From the NCBI RefSeq assembly GCF_008033135.1, contig NZ_CP041335.1, positions 2,237,925-2,301,924 on the forward strand: 64,000 nt of DNA, given 5' to 3'. A program made the translations under genes and the position numbers. Below the pieces are notes generated by a model. It ran no database searches. It saw only the letters and a program-made list of their open reading frames with translations, and was not told the DNA's origin. The DNA comes from Chitinolyticbacter meiyuanensis. GTDB lineage: Bacteria > Pseudomonadota > Gammaproteobacteria > Burkholderiales > Chitinibacteraceae. Positions 54,768-63,830 of the stretch are shown one piece after another. Position 1 is the first letter of the stretch; every line of letters starts with the position of its first letter.

Positions 54768-57224
54768 ATGACCGTGCTGATTACCCTGGCCGTCATCCTC
54801 GTCGTCGTGACGATGCTGGCCTACTGGCGCGCGCCGCTCTGGTTGAGTTCGCTGTTTGCCGCTGGCGGTGTCGCCTACGCCGTGTTTGGCTGTGGCGCGC
54901 ACTGGGCCTGGCTTGCCGCCACGCTGCTGGTGCTGGCCGTGCTCAACCTCAAGCCACTGCGCCGCGCCGTGCTGACCGGCCCCATCTTCCAGGTGTTCAA
55001 GAAGATCACTCCGCCGATGTCGCAGACCGAGCAGGAAGCGGTCGACGCCGGCACCGTGTGGTGGGACCGCGACCTGTTTTCCGGCAAGCCCGATTTCGAC
55101 CGCCTGCACAGCTTTCCGGCCCCCACGCTTTCGCCCGAGGAAGAAGCCTTCCTCAATGGCCCGACCGAGGTGCTGTGCAGCATGCTCGACGACTGGAAGA
55201 TCACCACCGAATCCAAGGATCTGCCGCCCGAAGTGTGGCAGTACATCAAGGATCAGGGCTTCCTCGGCATGATCATCAAGCGCCAGTACGGCGGCAAGGA
55301 GTTCTCCAACTACGCCCATGCCCGCGTGGTGACCAAGATCGCCACCCGCTCCGGCTCAGCCGCCGTCACGGTGATGGTGCCCAACTCGCTCGGCCCGGGT
55401 GAGCTGTTGCAACATTACGGCACGGAAGCGCAGAAGGATTACTTCCTGCCGCGCCTCGCCAAGGGCGTCGAAGTACCGTGCTTTGCGCTGACCAGCCCCG
55501 AAGCCGGTTCCGATGCTGGTGGCATCCCCGATTTTGGCGTGGTCACTCGCGGCAGCTACGTCGACCCACGGACTGGCGAGCGCCACGACAACGTGCTTGG
55601 CATCAAGCTTTCCTGGGAAAAGCGCTACATCACGCTGGGCCCGGTCGCCACCATCCTTGGCATGGCGTTCAAGCTGTACGACCCGGATCATCTCTTGGGG
55701 CAGAAAGACGAAATCGGCATCACCTGCGCGCTGATCCCCACCAACCACGAGGGCGTGAACATCGGCCGCCGCCACTATCCGGGTACCGCCGTATTCATGA
55801 ACGGCCCGAACTGGGGCAAGGATGTGTTCATTCCGCTCGACTGGGTGATCGGTGGCGCGAGCTACGTCGGCCAGGGCTGGCGCATGCTGGTCGAGTGCCT
55901 GTCGGTGGGGCGCTGCATCTCGTTGCCGGCCATGTCGGTGGCTTCGGGCAAGCTCGCGGCCTATACCACCGGTGCCTATGCCCGCATCCGCAACCAGTTC
56001 GGCCTCGCCATCGGCCGTTTCGAAGGGGTAGACGAAGCACTGGCACGCATCGGTGGCCATGCCTACCAGATGGATGCGGCGCAGCGCCTGGCGCTGACCG
56101 GTCTCGACATGGGCGAAAAGCCGTCGGTGCTGTCGGGCATCCTGAAGTACCACAACACCGAGCGCATGCGCTCCGTGATCAACGATGCGATGGACGTGCA
56201 TGCCGGCAAGGCGGTGTGCGTCGGGCCGCGCAACTACCTGGCCTCGGGCTACGGTGCGATCCCGGTGGCGATCACCGTGGAGGGTGCCAACATTCTGACC
56301 CGCTCGATGATCATCTACGGCCAGGGTGCCATCCGATGCCATCCGTTCGTGCTGAAGGAAATGCGTGCGGCGATGGCGAACGATGCGGTCACCTTCGACG
56401 ATGCGGTGATCGGCCATATTGGCTTCACCCTGTCCAACAAGGCGCGCTCCTTCGTCATGGGCCTGACTGGCGCCCGCCTGGTGTCGGCGCCAAAATCCGG
56501 CCCGACTGCGCAGAACTACCGCGATATCGTGCGGCTGTCTTCCGCTTTTGCCTTCCTTTCCGACATGGGCATGGCCACGCTGGGCGGCAGCTTGAAGTTC
56601 CGCGAAAAGCTGTCGGCCCGACTCGGCGACATGCTGTCCAACCTCTATATCGCGACTGCAGCGCTGAAGAAGTTCCACGACGATGGCGAGCCCAAGGAGG
56701 ACCGCCCGCTGGTGCGCTGGGCCGTGGAATCGGCGCTGTACGACTGCCAGGAAGCCATGAACGGCTTCCTCAACAATCACCCGAATCGCTTCCTGGCCTG
56801 GTGTATGCGCCGCGTCGTGTTCCCACTCGGCATGACGCTGAAAGGCCCGGCCGACCGCGTGGGCACACGGATTGCCCGCGCGCTGATGGAACCGTCGGCC
56901 TCGCGCGATCGCCTGGTGCAGTACATGTACCTGCCCAAGGAGGAAAGCGATCCGATCGGCGTGCTGGAACACGCGCTCAAGGCCGTGATCGATACCGAAG
57001 GCCTGGAGAGCAAGCTGCGCCGCGCACAGCGCGAAGGCCAGCTCAAGGCCATCACCGCGCGCGAGCGGCTGCAGGAGGCGCGAGGCAAGGGCCTGCTGAC
57101 CGACGCGGAATTTGCCGCCGTGGAACGCGCCCGCCAGCTCAAGCGAGAAGTCATCATGGTCGACGATTTCGACGGCCATCTGCAGAACCCGGATCCCGAT
57201 GCCATCCGCCGGGTGGTGATCTGA
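54768..57224 (+). CDS. fadE: Acyl-CoA dehydrogenase FadE
   Basis: An 818-residue FadE-type acyl-CoA dehydrogenase, which carries out the first step of beta-oxidation (E. coli FadE has 814). Two hydrophobic segments at the N-terminus (VLITLAVILVVVTMLAYW; LWLSSLFAAGGVAYAVFG) suggest membrane association. Recognisable blocks include FLGMIIKRQYGGKEFSNYAH, CFALTSPEAGSDAGGIPDFG, GGASYVGQGWRMLVECLSVG and RNYLASGYGAIPVAITVEGA. GGAGGAG precedes the ATG. It belongs to the same plus-strand unit as the TetR gene. Confidence 0.97.
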   Translation: MTVLITLAVILVVVTMLAYWRAPLWLSSLFAAGGVAYAVFGCGAHWAWLAATLLVLAVLNLKPLRRAVLTGPIFQVFKKITPPMSQTEQEAVDAGTVWWDRDLFSGKPDFDRLHSFPAPTLSPEEEAFLNGPTEVLCSMLDDWKITTESKDLPPEVWQYIKDQGFLGMIIKRQYGGKEFSNYAHARVVTKIATRSGSAAVTVMVPNSLGPGELLQHYGTEAQKDYFLPRLAKGVEVPCFALTSPEAGSDAGGIPDFGVVTRGSYVDPRTGERHDNVLGIKLSWEKRYITLGPVATILGMAFKLYDPDHLLGQKDEIGITCALIPTNHEGVNIGRRHYPGTAVFMNGPNWGKDVFIPLDWVIGGASYVGQGWRMLVECLSVGRCISLPAMSVASGKLAAYTTGAYARIRNQFGLAIGRFEGVDEALARIGGHAYQMDAAQRLALTGLDMGEKPSVLSGILKYHNTERMRSVINDAMDVHAGKAVCVGPRNYLASGYGAIPVAITVEGANILTRSMIIYGQGAIRCHPFVLKEMRAAMANDAVTFDDAVIGHIGFTLSNKARSFVMGLTGARLVSAPKSGPTAQNYRDIVRLSSAFAFLSDMGMATLGGSLKFREKLSARLGDMLSNLYIATAALKKFHDDGEPKEDRPLVRWAVESALYDCQEAMNGFLNNHPNRFLAWCMRRVVFPLGMTLKGPADRVGTRIARALMEPSASRDRLVQYMYLPKEESDPIGVLEHALKAVIDTEGLESKLRRAQREGQLKAITARERLQEARGKGLLTDAEFAAVERARQLKREVIMVDDFDGHLQNPDPDAIRRVVI

Positions 57225-57331
57225 CCCGTGTGCGCCGTGTCCGCCCGGTCTTGACTGGGCGGTCCGGCGAACCTAACAAAACCTAAACGGGGACGACGCA
57301 GCGCGAGCTGCACAAATAGGAGAGCACGAGA

Positions 57332-58693
57332 ATGAAAAAAATCGCTGTAGCGGTACGCATGATCGGCGCCGGTTCGCTGGCACTCATTGCCGGTCAGGCA
57401 GGTGCTTCGGGTTACCACTTCGGTACCCAGAGCGCCAGTAACCAGGGCGTGGCCAACTCGGGTGCCGCTCAAGTGATGGATGCGTCGACCATCTTCTACA
57501 ACCCCGCCGGCATGACGCGGCTGAAGGGCACCAACCTCACCGGCGTGCTCAACGTCATCATCCCGGATGGTGAATTCACCAACGATGGCAGCACCAGTGC
57601 CGCAGGCCAGCCAATCGCCGGCAACAATGGCGGCAACTTCGGCCCGACCACGCCGGTGCCGCATTTCTATGGCACCTACCAGATCGACGATGCGCTGACC
57701 GTCGGCCTCGGCATTTTCGTTCCGTTCGGCTCGCACAGCGACTACGACGAGAACTGGGTCGGCCGTTACAACTCGCTGGAAAACCAAGTCCAGACCGTCA
57801 ACATCAACCCGTCGATCGCCTACAAGGTGAACAACGTGGTGTCCATCGGTGGTGGCGTCAGCGTCCAGTACATCAAGGGCAAGTTGTCCAAGGCCATCGA
57901 CTTTGGTACCGGCGTGGCCGGCCAGCTGGGTAACCCGGGCCTGGTGCCGCTGCTGGGTGCAAACCCCACCTACGACGGCAGCGTCGTGATCAAGGGTGAC
58001 GACATCGGCTACGGCTTCAACCTGGGCGCGCTGTTCGAGATCGACGAGAACACTCGCGTCGGCGTGGCCTATCGTTCGCGCATCAAGCACAAACTCGATG
58101 GCGATGCCGATTTCACCGTGCCGCAGACCTTCGGCTCGATCGCAGCACTCGGCCCGGCTGCCGGCGTGATCCAGGCTCGCCTCAACGCGCAGTACCAGGA
58201 CACCGGTGCCAAGCTGAACATCGATACGCCCGAATCGTTCTCGATCAACGGCTTCCGCCAGATCAACGAGCAATGGGCGGTGATGGCCGACTACACCCGC
58301 ACCAAGCATTCGCGGCTGCAGGAAATCCGCGTACAGCTCGATGGCCGTGCCGATGCCGTGACCGAAACCGACTGGAAGGACACCAATCGCTACTCGATCG
58401 GGACCACCTACCAGCTCAACGAGAAGTGGCTGCTGCGCGGCGGTCTGGCGTATGACCAGTCGCCCGAGGACAACGACAACCGCATCCCGGGCATCCCGGA
58501 TAGCGACCGTACCTGGTTCGCCGTTGGTGCCAACTACGCGCTGACCGACCACAGCTCGATCGATCTGGCTGCGATCTACGTCTCGCTGAAGAAGGCACCG
58601 ATCGATCAGACCGACGAGAACGGCTCCACCGTCAGCGGCCAGTACGACGTGAACTCGATCACGCTGGGCGCCCAATACAACCACCGCTTCTGA
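57332..58693 (+). CDS. FadL-family outer-membrane fatty-acid transporter
   Basis: A 453-residue outer-membrane beta-barrel of the FadL/OMPP1 family. After the signal peptide (ends GQAGA) comes the FadL N-terminal hatch region SGYHFGTQSASNQGVANSG with IFYNPAGMTRLKG containing the NPAG motif. Barrel strands alternate throughout and the protein ends in Phe (QYNHRF), as expected for BAM recognition. AGGAG lies upstream of the ATG. Placement between fadE and fadB supports uptake of long-chain fatty acids. Confidence 0.93.
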   Translation: MKKIAVAVRMIGAGSLALIAGQAGASGYHFGTQSASNQGVANSGAAQVMDASTIFYNPAGMTRLKGTNLTGVLNVIIPDGEFTNDGSTSAAGQPIAGNNGGNFGPTTPVPHFYGTYQIDDALTVGLGIFVPFGSHSDYDENWVGRYNSLENQVQTVNINPSIAYKVNNVVSIGGGVSVQYIKGKLSKAIDFGTGVAGQLGNPGLVPLLGANPTYDGSVVIKGDDIGYGFNLGALFEIDENTRVGVAYRSRIKHKLDGDADFTVPQTFGSIAALGPAAGVIQARLNAQYQDTGAKLNIDTPESFSINGFRQINEQWAVMADYTRTKHSRLQEIRVQLDGRADAVTETDWKDTNRYSIGTTYQLNEKWLLRGGLAYDQSPEDNDNRIPGIPDSDRTWFAVGANYALTDHSSIDLAAIYVSLKKAPIDQTDENGSTVSGQYDVNSITLGAQYNHRF

Positions 58694-58752
58694 TCCCACC
58701 CGCCGGGCGGCGACCCCGTCCGGCTCTTTATCACTGCGAGGTCCACACCAAC

Positions 58753-61125
58753 ATGGCCAACGTGCATATCCGCCGCGTCGCGGTACTGGGCGCCGGCGTC
58801 ATGGGCGCACAGATCGCTGCCCATCTCGTCAACGCCGGTATCGAGACCGTCCTCTTCGACCTGCCGGCCAAGGAGGGCGACGCCAACGGCATCGTGCTGA
58901 AGGCGATCGACAACCTGAAGAAGCTCAAGCCCGCGCCAGTGATGTCCGCCATGCGCGCCGAGCTTATCCAGCCAGCCAACTATGGTTCGGACCTCGAACT
59001 GCTCAAGTCCTGCGACCTGGTGATCGAAGCCATTGCCGAACGGCTGGATTGGAAGCTGGATCTGTATGCCAAGATCGCCCCGCATCTCGCCGATCACGCC
59101 ATCCTCGCCACCAATACCTCGGGTCTGTCGATCCAAAAACTGGCCGATGGCGTGCCCGCGGCGCTGCAATCGCGCTTTTGCGGCATCCACTTCTTCAACC
59201 CGCCGCGCTACATGTATCTGGTCGAGCTGATCCCGCTGTTGAAGACCGACGCGGCACTGCTCGACAACCTGGAAAGCTTCCTCGTCACTCGCCTCGGCAA
59301 AGGTGTGGTGCGGGCCAAGGACACCCCCAATTTCATCGCCAATCGCATCGGCGTGTTCTCGATGCTGGCAACGATTCATCACGCCGAACAGTTCGGTATC
59401 CGTTTCGATGTGGTCGACGACCTGACCGGCCCGCGCATGGGCCGGCCGAAGTCGGCCACCTTCCGCACCGCGGATGTGGTCGGCCTCGATACCTTCGCCC
59501 ATGTGGTGAAGACCATGACCGACAACCTGCCCCATGACCCCTGGGCGGCCTACTACCAGAGCCCGGCTTGGCTGGCCGCACTGATCGAGAAGGGTGCGCT
59601 GGGCCAGAAGACCCGTGCCGGCATCTACAAGAAGGATGGCAAGGCGCTGTTCGTGTTGGACCCCAAGGCGGGCGAGTACGTTGAAGCCGGCCAGAAGGGC
59701 AGCGACGAGGTGAAGGCCATCCTCAAGCTCGACGATCCGGCCGCCAAGGTGAAGGCGCTGCGCGAATCGAGCCATCCGGAGGCGCAATTCCTCTGGGCTT
59801 GCCTGCGCGACGTGTGGCACTACGTGGCCACCCTGCTGCCGACCATCGCCGATTCGGCGCGCGATATCGATTTCGCCATCCGCTGGGGTTTTGGCTGGAA
59901 GCAGGGCCCGTTCGAGTTGTGGCAGGCCGCCGGCTGGAAGGCGGTGGCCGAGGCCGTCGCCGTCGACATCGCCGCCGGCAAGAGCATGGCCAAGAGCGCC
60001 TTGCCGGACTGGGTTGGCCAAGTGGACGGCGTGCATGCGCCAGCCGGCAGCTACAGCGCGGCGCAGGGCAAGCTGATCGAGCGCTCGACCTTGTCGGTGT
60101 ACGGTCGCCAGCTCTATCCGCCGCAACTGGTCGGCGAGGCCGAGCCAGATTACGGCGAGACCGTGTTCGAGAACGACAGCGTGCGGCTGTGGCTGCCGCC
60201 TGCGGCGCCGGATGTCCCGGTGCTGACGTTCACCACCAAGGCCCACGCCATCGGCGCCAATGTGCTGGCCGGCGTGCAAGCCGCGATCAAGATCGCCGAG
60301 GAGCGTTTCCAGGGCCTGGTGATCTGGCATCCGGAAGCACCGTTCTCGGTGGGGGCTGACCTCGCCAGCATGGGGCCGGCCTTCATGACCGGTGACTTCG
60401 GCGCGATCGAGAACATGGTTGCCGAATTCCAGAACACCTCGATGGCGATCAAGTACGCCAAGGTGCCGGTGGTCGGTGCTGCCCAAGGTTACGCCTTCGG
60501 TGGTGGCTGCGAATTCCTGATGCACTGCGCCCGCGTGGTGGCGGCGGTGGAAACCTATATCGGCCTCGTCGAGGTCGGCGTGGGCTTGCTGCCGGCCGGT
60601 GGCGGCTGCAAGGAGTTCGCGCTGCGCGCCAGTCGTGAAGCCAAGGGCGGCGACATCCTGGCCTCGCTGAAGGATTACTACATGGCGATGGCGATGGCCA
60701 AGGTCGGCACCAGTGCCGAGGAGGGCCAGCAGATCGGCTATCTGAAGGAGTCGGATATCGTGCTGTTCAACGCCAACGAGCTGCTGTTCGTTGCCCAGGC
60801 GCAGGTGCGGGCGCTGGCTGCTACCGGCTACCGGCCACCGGTCAAGCCCAAGACCTTCCCGGTGGCCGGCCGTGCAGGCGCTGCCACCATCAAGGGTCAG
60901 CTCATCAACATGCTGGAAGGCGGCTTCATCTCCAAGTACGACTACCACATCGGCGTGCAGATCGCGGAGGTGGTCACCGGCGGCGATGTCGATGCCGGCA
61001 CGCAGGTGAACGAGGAGTGGATCCTCAAGCTGGAACGCGAGCGCTTCATGGGGCTCCTGAAGAAGGGCAAGACCCAGGAGCGGATCATGTACATGCTCGA
61101 GAATAACAAACCGCTCCGAAACTAA
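58753..61125 (+). CDS. fadB: 3-hydroxyacyl-CoA dehydrogenase / enoyl-CoA hydratase, FadN-like
   Basis: A 790-residue bifunctional beta-oxidation enzyme with the dehydrogenase domain first (VAVLGAGVMGAQIAAHLVNA; ILATNTSGLSIQKLA; FCGIHFFNPP; DTPNFIANRIG) and the crotonase domain second (AAQGYAFGGGCEFLMHC; GLVEVGVGLLPAGGGCKEF). This order is that of B. subtilis FadN and the reverse of E. coli FadB. It hydrates enoyl-CoA and oxidises 3-hydroxyacyl-CoA with NAD. The thiolase follows 187 bp downstream. The symbol is given by function. Confidence 0.94.
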   Translation: MANVHIRRVAVLGAGVMGAQIAAHLVNAGIETVLFDLPAKEGDANGIVLKAIDNLKKLKPAPVMSAMRAELIQPANYGSDLELLKSCDLVIEAIAERLDWKLDLYAKIAPHLADHAILATNTSGLSIQKLADGVPAALQSRFCGIHFFNPPRYMYLVELIPLLKTDAALLDNLESFLVTRLGKGVVRAKDTPNFIANRIGVFSMLATIHHAEQFGIRFDVVDDLTGPRMGRPKSATFRTADVVGLDTFAHVVKTMTDNLPHDPWAAYYQSPAWLAALIEKGALGQKTRAGIYKKDGKALFVLDPKAGEYVEAGQKGSDEVKAILKLDDPAAKVKALRESSHPEAQFLWACLRDVWHYVATLLPTIADSARDIDFAIRWGFGWKQGPFELWQAAGWKAVAEAVAVDIAAGKSMAKSALPDWVGQVDGVHAPAGSYSAAQGKLIERSTLSVYGRQLYPPQLVGEAEPDYGETVFENDSVRLWLPPAAPDVPVLTFTTKAHAIGANVLAGVQAAIKIAEERFQGLVIWHPEAPFSVGADLASMGPAFMTGDFGAIENMVAEFQNTSMAIKYAKVPVVGAAQGYAFGGGCEFLMHCARVVAAVETYIGLVEVGVGLLPAGGGCKEFALRASREAKGGDILASLKDYYMAMAMAKVGTSAEEGQQIGYLKESDIVLFNANELLFVAQAQVRALAATGYRPPVKPKTFPVAGRAGAATIKGQLINMLEGGFISKYDYHIGVQIAEVVTGGDVDAGTQVNEEWILKLERERFMGLLKKGKTQERIMYMLENNKPLRN

Positions 61126-61312
61126 CCGATCTGCGGGCCTCCGCGGCGCATGGCGGCGTCATCGGGGCTGGTTCGGTTGCTCATGGGCATCAGCCCATTG
61201 CGCGGCCTCTCCACCCCCATTCCTTGCCCTGCACCACGGCCTTTCCGCAGCTCCGCAGATTCTGGAATCAAGGCGGTTCGCAGACCGCCCAAAAGCAAAT
61301 CAGGAGCTCCTC

Positions 61313-62518
61313 ATGAGCAAACAGATTCAGGAAGCCTACATCGTCGCGGCGACCCGCACGCCGGTAGGCAAGGCGCCGCGCGGCATGATGCGTCATGTGC
61401 GGCCGGACGACATGCTGGCCCACGTGATCAAGGGTGCGCTGGCCCAGGTGCCGGGGCTCGATCCGGCGCGTATCGAGGATGCGGTGGTCGGCTGCGCCAT
61501 GCCGGAAGCCGAGCAGGGCATGAACGTGGCGCGCATCGGCGTGCTGTTGGCTGGCCTGCCCAATACCGTGGGTGGCGTTACCATCAACCGCTTTTGCTCG
61601 TCCGGCATCAACGCCGTAGCGATGGCGGCCGACAAGATCCGCCTCGGCGAAGCCGACGTGATGATTGCCGCCGGCACCGAGAGCATGTCCATGGTGCCGA
61701 TGATGGGCAACAAGGTGGCGCTCAATCCCGAGTTCTTCGCCAAGGATGAGAACTTCGCCATCGCCTACGGCATGGGCCTCACCGCCGAGAAGGTGGCCGA
61801 GCAATGGCAGGTGAGCCGTGACGATCAGGACGCGTTCGCCGTCGAATCGCACCGCCGCGCGCTGGCCGCCATTGAATCGGGCGCCTTTGCCGACGAGATC
61901 ACGCCGCTGGATGCCACCTATCGCGTGCCCAATCTCGCTACCGGCGAGGTGGAGCTGGTGAAGAAGACGCTGACCACCGACGAAGGCCCGCGCCGCGATA
62001 CCAGCGCCGAGGGCCTGGCCAAACTCAAGACGGTATTCGCCGCCAAGGGCTCGGTCACTGCCGGCAACAGCTCACAGATGTCCGATGGCGCCGGTGCGGT
62101 GATCCTGGTGTCGGAAAAGGTGCTGAAGGAGTTCAACCTCACGCCGCTGGCCAAGTTCACCACCTTTGCCGTGAAGGGTGTGCCACCGGCCATCATGGGC
62201 ATCGGGCCCAAGGAGGCGATCCCGGCCGCGCTCAAGCTCGCCGGCCTCAAGCTCGATGACCTCGGCTGGATTGAGCTCAACGAAGCCTTTGCCGCGCAGG
62301 CACTGGCGGTGAGCCGCGATCTGGGGCTCGACATGAGCCGGGTCAATCCCAATGGTGGCGCCATCGCGCTTGGCCACCCGCTCGGCGCCACCGGCGCCAT
62401 CCGCACTGCCACGCTGGTCCACGGCATGCGCCGCAAGGGCATGCACGGCCAGTACGGCATGGTGACCATGTGCATCGGCACCGGCATGGGCGCTGCCGGC
62501 ATCATTCAGGTTCTGTGA
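61313..62518 (+). CDS. fadA: Acetyl-CoA C-acyltransferase (3-ketoacyl-CoA thiolase)
   Basis: A 401-residue thiolase that completes the beta-oxidation cycle. The nucleophilic Cys is in NRFCSSGINAVAMAADKI; the C-terminal His and Cys are in GGAIALGHPLGATGAI and TMCIGTGMGAAGIIQ. A small inverted repeat (GGCGGT/ACCGCC) lies in the 187-bp leader and AGGAG precedes the ATG. It ends the fad block; hairpins follow at 62524-62547 and 62635-62668. Confidence 0.96.
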   Translation: MSKQIQEAYIVAATRTPVGKAPRGMMRHVRPDDMLAHVIKGALAQVPGLDPARIEDAVVGCAMPEAEQGMNVARIGVLLAGLPNTVGGVTINRFCSSGINAVAMAADKIRLGEADVMIAAGTESMSMVPMMGNKVALNPEFFAKDENFAIAYGMGLTAEKVAEQWQVSRDDQDAFAVESHRRALAAIESGAFADEITPLDATYRVPNLATGEVELVKKTLTTDEGPRRDTSAEGLAKLKTVFAAKGSVTAGNSSQMSDGAGAVILVSEKVLKEFNLTPLAKFTTFAVKGVPPAIMGIGPKEAIPAALKLAGLKLDDLGWIELNEAFAAQALAVSRDLGLDMSRVNPNGGAIALGHPLGATGAIRTATLVHGMRRKGMHGQYGMVTMCIGTGMGAAGIIQVL

Positions 62519-62523
62519 TGCGA

Positions 62524-62547
62524 GGCCGCCGGCGATGTCCGGCGGCC
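62524..62547. repeat. Hairpin just after fadA
   Basis: GGCCGCCGG/CCGGCGGCC with a 6-nt loop, starting 5 bp after the fadA stop. No T tract follows; it may stabilise the mRNA end or assist the stronger terminator 90 bp on. Confidence 0.6.
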
Positions 62548-62634
62548 ACGGTGATGCGGCGCGACCACGCCTTTTCTCGCATTTTACCCGGCCGGGCCAT
62601 CCGGCTTGGGTTCCGCTTTGCTCTGCCTGTCTTT

Positions 62635-62668
62635 GCCCACGGCGCGAACAGCCCGTGGGCGTTTTTTT
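62635..62668 (+). terminator. Intrinsic terminator of the fad unit
   Basis: Stem GCCCACGG/CCGTGGGC with a 10-nt loop, then seven T residues. It lies only 17 bp before the start of the next gene, whose ribosome binding site follows directly, so that gene's own promoter would have to lie within or upstream of the hairpin, or it depends on read-through. Confidence 0.8.
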
Positions 62669-62685
62669 GCCCGAGGAGGGAACAG

Positions 62686-63258
62686 ATGAAAACGATGCAA
62701 CAGACCCTGCTGGCTGCGACGCTGACGCTGGCCCTGCATGTCGCGCAGGCTGTCGAGGTGGGCGGCGTGAATGTCGCGGACCAAGCCAGCGTGGCAGGCC
62801 AGAATCTGGTGCTGAACGGCGCCGGGGTGCGGACCAAGATCGTGGTCGATGTCTATGTCGCAGCGCTCTATACCAGCACCAAGACCACTGATGCGAACGC
62901 GGTGATCAAGGCTGGCACACCTCGGCGCGTGGAATTGAAGATGTTACGAGAAGTGTCGGCAGCGACCATGCATGAATCCTTCGTTGATGGCCTGACCGAC
63001 AACGTGGGCAAGGCTGGCCTCAAGCAGTATGCCGCCCAGCTCGAAGCGCTCGACAGGCTGTTCAAGGAAGTGAAGTCGGTCGGCAAGGGCGACAGCATCC
63101 AGCTCGATTTCATTCCAGGCCAAGGAACGCGCGTCAGCGTACGTGGCAAGGCCTACCCGGTGATTGCCGGCGACGATTTCGCTAGTGCCATGCTGTCGAT
63201 CTGGTTGGGGAAGGACCCAGTCCAAGGTGGCTTGAAGAACAAGCTGCTAGGAAGCTGA
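62686..63258 (+). CDS. Periplasmic chalcone-isomerase-like protein
   Basis: A 190-residue exported protein. Signal peptide MKTMQQTLLAATLTLALHVAQA is followed by a chalcone-isomerase-like domain (GGVNVADQASVAGQNLVLNG; VVDVYVAALYTSTKT; DSIQLDFIPGQGTRV). Bacterial members of this fold are not flavonoid enzymes; some of the fold bind fatty acids, which would suit its place after the fad genes, but this is inference. GAGGAGGGA precedes the ATG. Confidence 0.88.
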   Translation: MKTMQQTLLAATLTLALHVAQAVEVGGVNVADQASVAGQNLVLNGAGVRTKIVVDVYVAALYTSTKTTDANAVIKAGTPRRVELKMLREVSAATMHESFVDGLTDNVGKAGLKQYAAQLEALDRLFKEVKSVGKGDSIQLDFIPGQGTRVSVRGKAYPVIAGDDFASAMLSIWLGKDPVQGGLKNKLLGS

Positions 63259-63285
63259 AATCAGCTGTTTGATCGCTCGTGGTGC

Positions 63286-63312
63286 GGGCCGGCAATCGCC
63301 GGCCCTTTTTTT
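63286..63312 (+). terminator. Terminator after the chalcone-isomerase-like gene
   Basis: Stem GGGCCGGC/GCCGGCCC with loop AATC followed by seven T residues. Confidence 0.9.
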
Positions 63313-63317
63313 GTGCC

Positions 63318-63450
63318 GTAGTTTTGCTACTGATGTAGTTTTGCTCCATATTGCTTTGCTACATTTCAACGTGATGAAAATAAAAGAAAATATAAAAACT
63401 TACGTAGCCAGTTACAGATTGAAACGTGTGTATATACGTAGTTTTTCTAC
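63318..63450. repeat. Iterated GTAGTTTTGCTAC motif, four copies
   Basis: GTAGTTTTGCTAC at 63318-63330, GTAGTTTTGCTCC at 63335-63347, ATTGCTTTGCTAC at 63350-63362 and GTAGTTTTTCTAC at 63438-63450. Two copies are short palindromes (GTAG-N5-CTAC). The last copy ends 7 bp before a candidate -35 element, suggesting operator sites for an unknown regulator. Confidence 0.6.
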
Positions 63451-63457
63451 AAAATAC

Positions 63458-63486
63458 TTGCACCAAAAATGTAGTCCGCGTACAGT
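63458..63486 (+). promoter_or_regulatory. Candidate promoter of the 30-codon ORF
   Basis: TTGCAC (63458-63463), 17-bp spacer and TACAGT (63481-63486). The predicted start near 63493 leaves a ~70-nt leader before the small ORF. Confidence 0.45.
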
Positions 63487-63562
63487 TCGTTCTGTGGCCA
63501 ACGGGCTGCACCACTTGAGGTCAAGCACTCCAGAAGGGTGAGACCCATAACAGGAGAACACC

Positions 63563-63655
63563 ATGCGTACCTTGTTCCGAATTTTCCGCAACGCTGAATC
63601 TGCTCAACGTCTGCTTATCAAATCCTACGGCTGGCGTCTGACGCTGGATCGTTGA
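63563..63655 (+). CDS. Small basic 30-residue protein
   Basis: ATG to TGA encodes 30 residues, beginning MRTLFRIFRNAESA and ending SYGWRLTLDR. It is strongly supported by AGGAGAACACC directly before the ATG. The peptide is basic (six Arg, one Lys) and could form an amphipathic helix. No family is recognised. A hairpin (TCCCC/GGGGA) follows the stop and a T-rich terminator lies at 63761-63805. It could be a small regulatory protein, a membrane-active peptide or a leader peptide. Confidence 0.55.
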   Translation: MRTLFRIFRNAESAQRLLIKSYGWRLTLDR

Positions 63656-63760
63656 TCCCCCTTGCGCGGGGAGGGTTATCCCGGCGCCTGCAGCCGTGCT
63701 GCTTAGCTTCATCTGTTTTTCAGCGATCCCCTTGATCGCTTATCGACTCCTCCATCCTGT

Positions 63761-63805
63761 GCCCAGTCTCGCCGCCGTAAGGTGTGCCAGCTGGGCGTTT
63801 TTTTT
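63761..63805 (+). terminator. Weak intrinsic terminator, plus strand
   Basis: A short GCCCAG/CTGGGC stem with a long 24-nt loop, followed by eight T residues. It would end the transcript carrying the 30-codon ORF and lies between that ORF and the convergent histone-deacetylase-family gene. Confidence 0.5.
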
Positions 63806-63830
63806 GCCGGCTGCCAACGTGTCGGATTGA

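Larger units (their letters stand above)
63259..63562. other. AT-rich intergenic region with iterated motifs
   Basis: This 304-bp gap begins with a terminator (63286-63312), then an AT-rich stretch with four GTAG...CTAC-type motifs (63318-63450), a candidate promoter (63458-63486) and a leader with a small CTTGA/TCAAG hairpin before the 30-codon ORF. No larger coding frame is credible. Confidence 0.6.

Noticed and set aside
63318..63450. CRISPR-like array
   Set aside because: The 13-bp repeats are too short, their spacing is irregular and too small for spacers, and no cas genes are present.
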